Part shown: positions 8,615-16,575 of the stretch, piece after piece
How the letters are laid out: each line of letters opens with the position of its first letter
How positions within the stretch are numbered: position 1 is the first letter of the stretch
Origin: JBDSYA01 sp039925865
GTDB taxonomy: Bacteria; Bacteroidota; Ignavibacteria; Tepidaquicellales; Tepidaquicellaceae
DNA length: 23,524 nucleotides
Assembly (NCBI GenBank): GCA_039925865.1
Contig: JBDSYA010000127.1
Location: forward strand, 1-23,524
Reading direction: 5' to 3'
Translations under genes and position numbers: made by a program
Notes under the pieces: model-generated
The model's input: only the letters and a program-made list of their open reading frames with translations
Database searches by the model: none
Told to the model about the DNA's origin: nothing

Positions 8615-9400
8615 ATGGGAAAGAAAAATTCTTCGATAAATATTTTTTCATGGAATGTAAACGGCATAAGGGCAATTCAGAATAAAGGGTTTATGAATTG
8701 GTTTGAAAATCACGGCGGTGACATAATTTGTTTACAGGAAACTAAAGCTCAGCCTGAGCAGATCGAAGATTCACTGAAAAATATTTCCGGATTTAGTTCA
8801 CATTGGTTCTCAGCTCAGAAGAAAGGTTATTCGAGTGTTGCAATATATTCAAAACCAGAACCCTTAAATATAAAGAATGGTTTTGACAATTCTTTGTTTG
8901 ATTCAGAAGGCAGAGTTATGTTTGCTGAATATGAAAAATTCGTATTGGCAAATGTATATTTTCCTAATGGCGGCAGAGGTCCAGAAAGAGTTAATTACAA
9001 GCTCGACTTTTATGACGAGTTATTTTTTTACCTGGAAAAATATTACAGAGATCGTAAAGGAATAATTGTTGTCGGAGATTTTAATACCGCGCATAAAGAG
9101 ATCGACCTTGCTCAGCCTAAAAAATATTCACGGAGCTCAGGATTTCTTCCTGAAGAGCGAATGTGGATCGACCGGCTTGTTAATCTTGGGTATGTGGACG
9201 TGTTCAGAAATTTTAACAAGGAACCCAATCAATATACTTACTGGGATCAGGTTACATTTGCAAGAGAAAGAAATGACGGGTGGAGGATTGATTATTTCAT
9301 GGTGTCAGAAGATATTGTAAGTAATATAAAAGAAGCAAAGATCTTTCCGGAAGTAATGGGAAGTGATCATTGTCCTATCTCAATTAAGCTAGAAATTTAA
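8615..9400 (+). CDS. xth: Exodeoxyribonuclease III (AP endonuclease)
   Basis: 261 residues, the usual size for the ExoIII/AP-endonuclease family. It cleaves 5' of abasic sites and removes 3'-blocking ends in base excision repair, in the cytoplasm with Mg2+. Catalytic motifs are intact: SWNVNG (N14, N16), LQETK (E42), VYFPNGG (Y115), GDFNTAH (D155, N157), RIDYF (D226) and GSDHCP (D251, H252). The sequence W-x-x-R-I-D-Y before the last motif is typical of the XthA branch. The start is the first ATG, 3 bases after the Uma2 stop. The downstream oxidoreductase gene begins one base after its TAA stop, so the three genes form an operon. Confidence 0.96.
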   Translation: MGKKNSSINIFSWNVNGIRAIQNKGFMNWFENHGGDIICLQETKAQPEQIEDSLKNISGFSSHWFSAQKKGYSSVAIYSKPEPLNIKNGFDNSLFDSEGRVMFAEYEKFVLANVYFPNGGRGPERVNYKLDFYDELFFYLEKYYRDRKGIIVVGDFNTAHKEIDLAQPKKYSRSSGFLPEERMWIDRLVNLGYVDVFRNFNKEPNQYTYWDQVTFARERNDGWRIDYFMVSEDIVSNIKEAKIFPEVMGSDHCPISIKLEI

Positions 9401-9401
9401 A

Positions 9402-10421
9402 ATGAAGGCTGTTGTTTTAAATCAAACCGGTCCTTCAGCAAACCTCTCTGAAAATATTTCAATTGAAGAAGTTCCGGTACCGGAGATCAGCGAAGATGAA
9501 ATTTTAATTAAAGTTTTATCTGCATCTCTTAATCATCGTGATCTGTGGTTAACTTCCGGATCATATAGTAAGATAAAACTCCCTGTAATTTTAGGCTCAG
9601 ACTGCGCGGGTATAATTCATTCAACAGGCAAAAATGTAAAAGAACTGACACACGGAGATGAAGTAATCATCAACCCGGGAATGAACTGGGGAGCCGATGA
9701 AAATTTTCAAAGTAAAGATTTTAAAATTCTTGGAATGCCCGATGACGGCACGCTTTCAGAATATGTAAAGGTGCACATGAACCAGGTTTTTAGAAAACCC
9801 GAACATTTGACTTTCGAAGAAGCCTCCGCTTTTCCTCTTGCGGGAGTAACAGCTTTCCGGTGTCTATTCAAAAAAGCACAAATAAAAAAGTTTGATAACG
9901 TATTGATAACCGGCGCCGGAGGCGGAGTTGCTGCACTTGCTTTAATTTTTGCCTCAAAAGCCGGAGCAAATGTTTATGTAACTTCTTCGCAGGATCATAA
10001 AATAGAAACAGCAATTTCATTTGGCGCAAAAGGCGGAGTGAATTATTCCCGTAAAGAATGGGAAAAAGAAATTCTGAAATTAATGGAAAATAATATTCAA
10101 ATTGTGATCGACGGTAATGGTGGTGAAAATATTAATAAATTTACAGAAATCTGTAATTACGGAGCAAGGATAGTATGTTACGGTGCGACAGCAGGAAGTG
10201 TAAATGAATTAAGTATGCACAAGATCTATTGGAAGCAAATAAAATTAATGGGTTCGACAATGGGCTCTCCCGGAGACTTTGCCGATATGCTAAGCTTTAT
10301 AAATGAAAACAAGATCAGGCCGGTAATAGATAAAGTTTTTAAAATGAATGATATAGTTAAAGCCTTTGAAAGGATGGACAGGTCTGAGCAATTCGGAAAG
10401 ATTATTGTTTCAATGAAATAA
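9402..10421 (+). CDS. Zinc-independent MDR-family oxidoreductase (quinone oxidoreductase/alcohol dehydrogenase-like)
   Basis: 339 residues of the medium-chain dehydrogenase/reductase superfamily. The GroES-like N-domain covers residues about 25-130, with NHRDLWLTSG (44-53) and GSDCAG (65-70). The Rossmann domain carries the NAD(P) loop GAGGGVA (171-177). The Cys and His-Glu catalytic zinc ligands of true alcohol dehydrogenases are not in place (S-x-N-H-R-D and GSD instead), and the four-Cys structural zinc loop is missing. I therefore expect an NADPH-dependent enone/quinone or aldehyde reductase rather than a zinc enzyme; the substrate is unknown. The ATG lies one base after the xth stop. A hairpin terminator follows directly. 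Confidence 0.85.
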   Translation: MKAVVLNQTGPSANLSENISIEEVPVPEISEDEILIKVLSASLNHRDLWLTSGSYSKIKLPVILGSDCAGIIHSTGKNVKELTHGDEVIINPGMNWGADENFQSKDFKILGMPDDGTLSEYVKVHMNQVFRKPEHLTFEEASAFPLAGVTAFRCLFKKAQIKKFDNVLITGAGGGVAALALIFASKAGANVYVTSSQDHKIETAISFGAKGGVNYSRKEWEKEILKLMENNIQIVIDGNGGENINKFTEICNYGARIVCYGATAGSVNELSMHKIYWKQIKLMGSTMGSPGDFADMLSFINENKIRPVIDKVFKMNDIVKAFERMDRSEQFGKIIVSMK

Positions 10422-10423
10422 AA

Positions 10424-10452
10424 AAAGCAGATCCATGTAACTGATCTGCTTT
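10424..10452. terminator. Bidirectional hairpin terminator between convergent genes
   Basis: Perfect 10-bp arms AAAGCAGATC (10424-10433) and GATCTGCTTT (10443-10452) flank a 9-base loop. On the minus strand the stem is followed by seven T residues (complement of the A-run 10420-10426), a classic intrinsic terminator for the gene at 10474-11097. In the plus direction only TTT follows, then AATATTCTT. It sits just after the plus-strand oxidoreductase stop, so it probably serves both convergent operons, more strongly the minus one. Confidence 0.8.
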
Positions 10453-10473
10453 AATATTCTTGATAACTTAGTT

Positions 10474-11097
10474 TTATTTTTGGAATCCACTCAGCCTGTC
10501 GTTCACATCATTTAATTCCATATCAATTTCATCCATGGAATCATTCAGTTCCTCAATCTCCCTTTCATACATGATATCCTTTTTCCTTTTTCTGTTTTTC
10601 AAAGCATCAAAAAAAGTTTTTACTCCAATGGACACTGCCGAAATTGTATTTGCCGTTTCCAGTACCGGAGGTTCGATCTTTCCTCTGACCTTCCTTTCGA
10701 ACTGAATTATGCTGTCAGTAGATTCTTTAACCTTCCCGATGATACCGTCAGTAGAATCCTTAACTTTTTCTATAATACTTTCTGAAGCATCTTTCACTTT
10801 CTCCATCACATCATCAGAAGTATTTTTTACTTTCACTACTACCGTACTCAATATATCCAGGTTATCATTAACCTTTACAACTATGTTATTAACATTGTCA
10901 GTAAGGCCCTGAACTTTAACTATTACAGGATCGATCTTTGCTTTTATATCTTTTACCTGCGTAGAAACTTCATCGATCTTTGAAGTTGCTTGCTTTAAAA
11001 TACTGATGAGTTTAAAAACCAATATTACAAGTCCGAGAAAAAGGAGTATTATAATAATATTAGTCGCTATCTCAAGATATTGAATTGTCTCTTCCAA
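10474..11097 (-). CDS. Membrane-anchored protein with 11-residue amphipathic repeats (DUF948-like)
   Basis: 207 residues. One N-terminal transmembrane helix (about 10-32) is followed by a long amphipathic helical region rich in V, K, D and S, then a basic RKRKK stretch and an acidic C-terminus. Between about residues 92 and 130 a pattern of the type IIEKVKDSTDG recurs at 11-residue spacing, echoed as roughly 33-base repeats in the DNA. This resembles DUF948 and LEA/apolipoprotein-like helices, which suggests a membrane-peripheral or envelope-stress role (inference). The start is TTG at 11097; no ATG precedes the membrane helix in this frame. It lies 33 bases after the YtxH gene, probably in one operon. 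Confidence 0.75.
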   Translation of the reverse strand: MEETIQYLEIATNIIIILLFLGLVILVFKLISILKQATSKIDEVSTQVKDIKAKIDPVIVKVQGLTDNVNNIVVKVNDNLDILSTVVVKVKNTSDDVMEKVKDASESIIEKVKDSTDGIIGKVKESTDSIIQFERKVRGKIEPPVLETANTISAVSIGVKTFFDALKNRKRKKDIMYEREIEELNDSMDEIDMELNDVNDRLSGFQK

Positions 11098-11130
11098 ATT
11101 ATAAGAATTTAAAATTAAAAAATAATTACT

Positions 11131-11556
11131 TTAAATTTCAGAATTCTTTTCCTTTTCATCATTATAAGCATCAAGGCCTGCCTTAAAAGCATCTTTAACC
11201 CTGTCAGTCTCATTTGTGATTTTATCTTTAGTTGACCCTAAAGCAGTGGTAGCTTTTGTTTTTGCATCATTGAGAATTACATTGGCGTCATCGATAAGCG
11301 AACTCGCTTTCTTCTTGGCATCCGATATAAGTTCTTCAGATTTTCTTCTACCTTCATTTATAAGATCACCTGCTTTAGTTTTTGCGATCTGAAGATATTC
11401 AGACGTGTCGTCGATCAGTTCATCTTTCTTAAGCCTGATATCATTTCTCAGTTCTTTTCCGCTTTTAGGAGCATATAGTAAAGCGACTGATGCACCCACA
11501 ATTCCTCCTGTTAAAATCCCAAGAATAAAACTTTTAGTTGTTTTACTTTCTTCCAT
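11131..11556 (-). CDS. YtxH domain-containing protein
   Basis: 141 residues from the ATG at 11556. I chose this start over an upstream TTG at 11592 because it has the clearest ribosome site in the window, AGAGGAGA about 9 bases before it. The N-terminus has a glycine-rich transmembrane helix (about 8-28) followed by LLYAPKSGKELR, the YtxH signature. The rest is a Lys/Glu/Asp/Ala-rich amphipathic helix with loosely repeated DLINE/ELISDA/SLIDDA segments. YtxH proteins in other bacteria are linked to general or cell-envelope stress, with no known biochemical activity. It lies 64 bases after lpdA and just before another membrane-anchored helical protein, so the two products may act together at the membrane. 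Confidence 0.85.
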   Translation of the reverse strand: MEESKTTKSFILGILTGGIVGASVALLYAPKSGKELRNDIRLKKDELIDDTSEYLQIAKTKAGDLINEGRRKSEELISDAKKKASSLIDDANVILNDAKTKATTALGSTKDKITNETDRVKDAFKAGLDAYNDEKEKNSEI

Positions 11557-11620
11557 AATAAATATCTCCTCTTTATTAAATTGTTTTCGCAATATAAATT
11601 AAAATATTTGTTTTTACAAA

Positions 11621-13012
11621 TTAGATATTTATTGCCTCATTATATGCAACGCCAACGGCTTCCATGTTCGCCTCACTGAGTGTCGGATGTGCATGAACTG
11701 TTTTTAAGATCTGTTCATGAGTTGCTTCAAGTGATTTTGCAAGAACAAATTCAGTTATAAGTTCTGTAGCTTCAACACCAACAATATGCGCTCCTATTAG
11801 TTCGTCATACTTCTTGTCAAAAATTACTTTTATCATTCCGACTGTTTCTCCCATTGCTCTTGATTTGCCGCTTGCTGAAAATGGAAATTTTCCAATATTG
11901 AGTTCATAACCTTCTTCCTTTGCCTTCTTCTCCGTTAACCCGACTGATGCAACCTGCGGCTGGCAGTAGGTACAGCCCGGTATATTATTGTAATCAATGT
12001 CCGGTGCATGCATTCCTTTTATCTTTTCAATGCAGTTGATGCCTTCCGAAGATGCAACATGGGCAAGCCATGGAGGACCGTTAACATCTCCGATCGCATA
12101 AATGCCTTCTACATTTGTTTTATAGTCTTTATCAACTTTAATACTGCTTTTCTCAACAACAATTCCTAGATCTTCTAATCCTAAATTTTCAACATTTCCC
12201 CGGACCCCGATCGCTATGAGCACAGCATCTGACACGAGCTCTTCAGTATTCTTTCCCGAAAGTTTAGTTATGACTTTGCCATCCTTTAATTCAACGCTTT
12301 CAGTTTTAGTTTCTGTAAAAAGTTTTATTCCGCTCTTTTTAAATTCACGCGCTACTACATCTGAAATATCTTTATCTTCAATCGGCATAATCGTCGGCAG
12401 CATTTCAATAATAGTTACCTCAGAACCAAACGCATTATAAAAATATGCGAACTCAACACCGATGGCACCGCTTCCAACTATGGTCAGTTTTTTCGGAACA
12501 TCAGTCGAGATAAGAGCGCCGGTTGAAGACATTAATTTCTTTTCATCAAACTTAAGATCCCCCAGTGACCTTGCTCTTGCACCAGTAGCTATGACAGTGT
12601 ATTTGGACTTAAGCTTTTCAAATTCCTTACCTTCTTTATCTTTTACTGTGATTGTCTTATCTTTATTTATGTAAGCCGAACCTTCAAACACATCGATCTT
12701 ATTTTTTTTCATAAGATATCTGACACCTTTTTCAGAAACATCAGCTACGCCGCGAGACCGTGATATGATCTTTTCAAAATCAAATTTCAGATTATCATAT
12801 GTAATACCAAAGTCTGCAAGATGTTTCATGCCGTTCATAAGTTCAGCATTTTTCAAAAGAGCTTTTGTGGGAATGCATCCCCAATTCAGGCAGATCCCGC
12901 CAAGCCTGTCTTTCTCAATTATTGCGGTTTTAAATCCAAGTTGTGAAGCTCTGATAGCAGTCGTATATCCACCGGGTCCGCTGCCGATCACTACCACGTC
13001 AAAATCTTTCAT
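11621..13012 (-). CDS. lpdA: Dihydrolipoyl dehydrogenase (E3)
   Basis: 463-residue FAD- and NAD-dependent disulfide reductase that reoxidises dihydrolipoamide in 2-oxoacid dehydrogenase and/or glycine cleavage complexes. Visible features are the FAD loop GSGPGG (10-15), the redox-active disulfide in GGICLNWGCIPTK (C41, C46), the second Rossmann loop VGSGAIGVEFAYF, the FAD-binding YAIGDVNG, and the C-terminal HAHPTLSEA with catalytic H442 and E447. Length and motifs match true E3 enzymes rather than mercuric reductase or glutathione reductase. No E1, E2 or glycine-cleavage gene lies in the window, so it stands apart from its partner complexes. The ATG at 13012 begins right at the FAD strand. 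Confidence 0.95.
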   Translation of the reverse strand: MKDFDVVVIGSGPGGYTTAIRASQLGFKTAIIEKDRLGGICLNWGCIPTKALLKNAELMNGMKHLADFGITYDNLKFDFEKIISRSRGVADVSEKGVRYLMKKNKIDVFEGSAYINKDKTITVKDKEGKEFEKLKSKYTVIATGARARSLGDLKFDEKKLMSSTGALISTDVPKKLTIVGSGAIGVEFAYFYNAFGSEVTIIEMLPTIMPIEDKDISDVVAREFKKSGIKLFTETKTESVELKDGKVITKLSGKNTEELVSDAVLIAIGVRGNVENLGLEDLGIVVEKSSIKVDKDYKTNVEGIYAIGDVNGPPWLAHVASSEGINCIEKIKGMHAPDIDYNNIPGCTYCQPQVASVGLTEKKAKEEGYELNIGKFPFSASGKSRAMGETVGMIKVIFDKKYDELIGAHIVGVEATELITEFVLAKSLEATHEQILKTVHAHPTLSEANMEAVGVAYNEAINI

Positions 13013-13122
13013 AAATACTATTGATTGTGAGGTTATGTTAAATTAATTATTGTAAGTTGAATGTAAATTACTAATATTGAGTTGGTTTCTCAATGAAGAT
13101 TTTAATAATTCAAAATTAAATA

Positions 13123-13260
13123 TTAAAATGGAAAATGAAAAAATACAAAGTAAAAATTATAAATTACACTATTGTCCGTGAAATACATTTTGGTAAGGTT
13201 CGAAACTTTTGATTTTTTACTTATATTTTTCATTTTTCCACTTTTCATTTTTCATTTTAA
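13123..13260. repeat. Long imperfect AT-rich inverted repeat in intergenic region
   Basis: In the 251-base gap between lpdA and the DUF2905 gene, 19-base outer arms at 13123-13141 and 13242-13260 are inverted copies with one mismatch. A second, less exact pair follows inside (about 13142-13156 against 13213-13228). The right arm holds an extra ~14 bases that repeat the local GAAAAATGAAAA-like unit. The loop is about 55 bases. The structure ends three bases before the DUF2905 ATG. It could be a degenerate miniature mobile element or a 5' RNA structure; low complexity makes chance a real option. Nothing else is seen in this gap. Confidence 0.45.
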
Positions 13261-13263
13261 TTT

Positions 13264-13482
13264 ATGGCTTTAGGAAAAATTTTAATTATTACCGGAGTTA
13301 TAATTTTCATAACAGGCATTATTATAACTTTCTTTGACAAAATTCCTTTTCTGGGCAAACTTCCGGGAGATATTACAATCAAAAAGGAAAACTTCACAAT
13401 TTACTTCCCGATCGTTACTTCAATAATAATTAGCATTATACTTTCATTAATATTTTATCTTATAAATAAATTCAAAGGGTGA
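13264..13482 (+). CDS. DUF2905 small membrane protein
   Basis: 72 residues with two transmembrane helices (about 4-24 and 48-69). The connecting loop IPFLGKLPGDITIKKENF and the following IYFP are the DUF2905 signature. The full family length is present. Function is unknown; it is a bacterial inner-membrane protein by topology. The ATG at 13264 follows an A/T tract with no clear ribosome site. It stops in TGA 13 bases before the DUF5063 gene, so the two are probably co-transcribed. Confidence 0.88.
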   Translation: MALGKILIITGVIIFITGIIITFFDKIPFLGKLPGDITIKKENFTIYFPIVTSIIISIILSLIFYLINKFKG

Positions 13483-13495
13483 GTCCCAAGATATT

Positions 13496-14632
13496 ATGTC
13501 ATTTAATTATCCCAAAACTGTATCAAACTTTCTTTTTGGAGCGAGTGAAGATATCGGCGAGCTTGATTCTGATTCCATCATTGCTGTCCATTCACATAAA
13601 AATGTTTTAGATCTAATTGTACAAAACAACAATAATTTGATTACCTATAAAGAAAATATTTTAGAAGACAACTCAATAGATTGTCTTGTATTAGATTTAG
13701 AAGAATTAGAAATTAATTTAGAGTCACTAAGAAAAGATTTTAGGAGAATTTCAAAAAATTATTTTTCGGACATAATTATTTTTGAGGATAGGATTGATAG
13801 TGTGAACAATAGCGATCTGTTAGAATTTTTCGAACAAAACCATTTCAAAAATTCTTTAGTGAATGACAACTTATTAAGTGAAGATTTCTTGTTTAATTTA
13901 TATCTTGGCTGTTACTTTAAAAAGCAAATATTTGAGTATAATTGTACATTCAATTTTAATGAGCTTTCTGACTTACTGAAGTTAAAAGAAAATGATTTAC
14001 GTAATAAGCTTTTTAAAAACATTTTCAATGATTCTGAAACCCATACTATTGAAATACTATTCAAAACGAATATTTACATTGGACAATTAGGATATAACGA
14101 CAAAGAATTTAACTCAAAAGATATTACGGATTTTATTGAAACTGTAAAGACCTACTGTACTGTAGTTGAAAACTATAATAACTATTCTCAAAAGGAATTT
14201 CTGTATGAAATTCAAAAGTCTTTAACCCACTATTATCATTGTGGATTTTTATTACCTGAATCAAGCAATACCAGTAAGTTAATCGATGGAGCTCATGAAA
14301 TAAAAATGAATACACATTTAAGATTGTTTTGGAATTGTAATTCTAACCTTTACAAAAAGCTTGATGGGAATGATATCTATTATACAAATTTTGACCCCTA
14401 CGATAGCAAGGCTGAGAAATCTGAAATTATAATTTGTCATTTGAGTAATGATTTAGCCGAAATATATGAAGATTTAAAATCAAATTTAGAAGGGTTTTTC
14501 AAAAACGATGTCTTCTCTAAACAGGAAGCTTTATGGCAACTCAAATTTGATTGGAAAGGACATACAGGTGATCATTTAACATTTGCCTTCAGAGCAATAC
14601 ATTGGAAGCTGCAGGAAATTCGATATGATTAA
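13496..14632 (+). CDS. DUF5063 protein with an N-terminal degenerate methyltransferase-like region
   Basis: 378 residues. The C-terminal part (about 208-370) fits DUF5063: ITDFIETVKTYC near 210-221, FLLPE at 251-255, LSNDLAEIYEDLK at 316-328, then ALWQLKFDW and HLTFAFRAIH to the end. DUF5063 proteins I know from Bacteroidota are usually about 170-200 residues, so the first ~200 residues are an addition. That part (IIAVHSHKNVLDLI, then ENILEDNSIDCLVLDLEEL and a strand IIIFED) resembles the second half of a class I SAM methyltransferase but has no glycine-rich SAM loop, so it is probably non-catalytic. That fold call is an inference. Cytoplasmic, with no membrane segment. It is co-directional with the DUF2905 gene and convergent with the ligase gene. 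Function unknown. Confidence 0.72.
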   Translation: MSFNYPKTVSNFLFGASEDIGELDSDSIIAVHSHKNVLDLIVQNNNNLITYKENILEDNSIDCLVLDLEELEINLESLRKDFRRISKNYFSDIIIFEDRIDSVNNSDLLEFFEQNHFKNSLVNDNLLSEDFLFNLYLGCYFKKQIFEYNCTFNFNELSDLLKLKENDLRNKLFKNIFNDSETHTIEILFKTNIYIGQLGYNDKEFNSKDITDFIETVKTYCTVVENYNNYSQKEFLYEIQKSLTHYYHCGFLLPESSNTSKLIDGAHEIKMNTHLRLFWNCNSNLYKKLDGNDIYYTNFDPYDSKAEKSEIIICHLSNDLAEIYEDLKSNLEGFFKNDVFSKQEALWQLKFDWKGHTGDHLTFAFRAIHWKLQEIRYD

Positions 14633-14761
14633 ATAAATAGTTGTTTTAAATAAATTTCAATAAAGTCTTCATCAAAGGCGGCTATGGCTTCAAGAATGAT
14701 GAGCATTTTTAATTTTAAATGCCTGACCTTGGCGCAGACAGATGATTTTGCATTTCAAATT

Positions 14762-16423
14762 TCAATTTTTAAATTGCTTCCGTTTCCATTCTTCAAACAT
14801 TCCCTTAACTTTATTCCTTTGATACTTTCCCGTCGAAGTCACAGGTATTGAATCAGAAAACACAACTACTTTTGGAGACTTAAAAAATGGAAGATGTTTT
14901 TTACAATGTTCAAGTATTTTTTTGCTGTAAATTTCTTTTTGCTCTTCAGAAACATTCTCTTCTTCAAGTATTACCAGTGCGCCCACCTCTTCACCGTACC
15001 AGTCATTTTCAAACCCTACAGCAATTGCAGATCTTACGCCTTCACACGAAGACAAAACTTCATCGATCTCTAACGGAGAAATATTCACAGCACCTCTTAT
15101 TATAAGTTCTTTTATCCTTCCGGTAATAAAAAAATGTTTCTTACCGTTATGATCGTATTTAAAAAATCCTTCGTCTCCGCTCCTGAACCATCCGAACTCA
15201 AATGTCTTTTGATTCGCTTCATTATTGTTAAAATAAAATTTCATCACATTATGACCCCGTATAACAATCTCACCTTTTTCGGTCTCTGCAAGAGATTCAC
15301 CTTTATCGTTATGAATTTCCATTTCATTGCAATCAATAGGAATTCCAATTGACGGGTATCCAAAATCATTCTGCCATTTATAATGCTCATCTTTATTCAG
15401 ATTTGAAGGGATGAAACATGAATAGCATGTAGTTTCAGAAAGTCCATAGCCGTGAACGATCCTCAGTCCGAACCTTGTTTCAAAATTTCTTGCGATCTCG
15501 CAGGTAAGCGGACCGGCACCGCATATTATATGAGAAAAGTTTTTTAGTTTGTAATCTTTTGTTTCTTCTTTTGAATGTAATAAAAACTGAAGCAGGGTCG
15601 GGACGACACTGACAACTTTTACGTTTTCATCCTGTATCCTTTTTAAAAAAAGATCTGTCTGAAATTTTTGATTTAATATTAATTTCCCGCCGTAAAACAT
15701 AGTTGTCATTATTGTTACAACCGTTCCGTTAACGTGATGTATAGGAAGGACGCACATCATTACATCATCCTTATGAAGTCCATTCCATGATGATATTGAC
15801 TGCGCATCAGCCATTAAATTATACTGAGTGAGGACTACACCTTTAGGATTACCTGTAGTTCCTGATGTATAAACAATAAGACATTCATCCTCTTTATCAA
15901 CTTTATATTCCAGATCCAGCTTAAATGAAAAATCTTCAAAATTAAATTTATCAAAATTTACAATTGAAAAATTTTCAATAAGATCAGCTTTTTCAAGTTT
16001 TGCGAAATGCTCATTTCTTGTGAAAACAATTTTTGCTTCAGAGTTTTTCAAAATATAATTTATCATTTTAAACTCTTCACTTACATTTACAGGAACTACA
16101 ACAGCACCGATCACCCAGCTTGCAAAGTATAAAATTACTGTATCACTGTGATTATGCGAGAAAGTTGCAACTCTGTCACCTTTCTTAATATTTTCATTCA
16201 TCAAAAAATTTGCAAGCCTGTTAACTTTCCGGATAAAATCCATATAGGTTAAACTACTTCTAATTGAATTTTCATAATAAACTAAATATTCTTTTTCAGG
16301 CTTATCATGAAGATGTTCATTTAGAATGTCGTTTATATTATTACAGGCAACAAGATAGTCTGTTGCCGATCTTTCACCTACATAATGAGCTTTTAGAATA
16401 TTTGCATGTGTTATTTCATCCAT
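14762..16423 (-). CDS. Acyl-CoA synthetase (AMP-forming, class I adenylate-forming enzyme)
   Basis: 553-residue ANL-superfamily ligase that adenylates a carboxylate with ATP and transfers it to CoA. The ATP loop YTSGTTGNPKG is at 185-195, A5 GYGLSETT at 325-332, the A7 core RSGDEG at 415-420, the hinge GRIKELIIRG at 435-444, and the A10 catalytic lysine is K533 in STGKYQRNK. Length and motif spacing suit long-chain or medium-chain fatty acyl-CoA ligases, but substrate cannot be read from sequence. There is no fused carrier or transferase domain. The ATG at 16423 has no clear ribosome site. It stands alone, divergent from the solute-binding protein gene across 152 bases. Confidence 0.9.
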   Translation of the reverse strand: MDEITHANILKAHYVGERSATDYLVACNNINDILNEHLHDKPEKEYLVYYENSIRSSLTYMDFIRKVNRLANFLMNENIKKGDRVATFSHNHSDTVILYFASWVIGAVVVPVNVSEEFKMINYILKNSEAKIVFTRNEHFAKLEKADLIENFSIVNFDKFNFEDFSFKLDLEYKVDKEDECLIVYTSGTTGNPKGVVLTQYNLMADAQSISSWNGLHKDDVMMCVLPIHHVNGTVVTIMTTMFYGGKLILNQKFQTDLFLKRIQDENVKVVSVVPTLLQFLLHSKEETKDYKLKNFSHIICGAGPLTCEIARNFETRFGLRIVHGYGLSETTCYSCFIPSNLNKDEHYKWQNDFGYPSIGIPIDCNEMEIHNDKGESLAETEKGEIVIRGHNVMKFYFNNNEANQKTFEFGWFRSGDEGFFKYDHNGKKHFFITGRIKELIIRGAVNISPLEIDEVLSSCEGVRSAIAVGFENDWYGEEVGALVILEEENVSEEQKEIYSKKILEHCKKHLPFFKSPKVVVFSDSIPVTSTGKYQRNKVKGMFEEWKRKQFKN

Positions 16424-16575
16424 GATATAAATAGATATAAATTGAAATAAATTTATTTATAAAAGTTTTCTTGCCATTATAAGTCATTTACAATTTTGTT
16501 TTATGATTATTTTTAAAATTTTATTTAATTATTTTGACATCACTTCAAAAATACTAATTAACATTAAATGAAATA

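Noticed and set aside
9402..10421. Annotation as a zinc-dependent alcohol dehydrogenase
   Set aside because: The catalytic zinc ligands and the four-cysteine structural zinc loop are absent, so a zinc-independent MDR enzyme fits better.
14703..14722. Hairpin GCATTT...AAATGC as a terminator between the DUF5063 gene and the ligase gene
   Set aside because: Only six, mostly A-T, base pairs, and no T-run follows in either direction. The 129-base convergent gap otherwise shows nothing clear.
16543..16575. TTGACA just upstream of the solute-binding protein gene as a sigma-70 promoter
   Set aside because: No -10 hexamer at proper spacing before the start codon.
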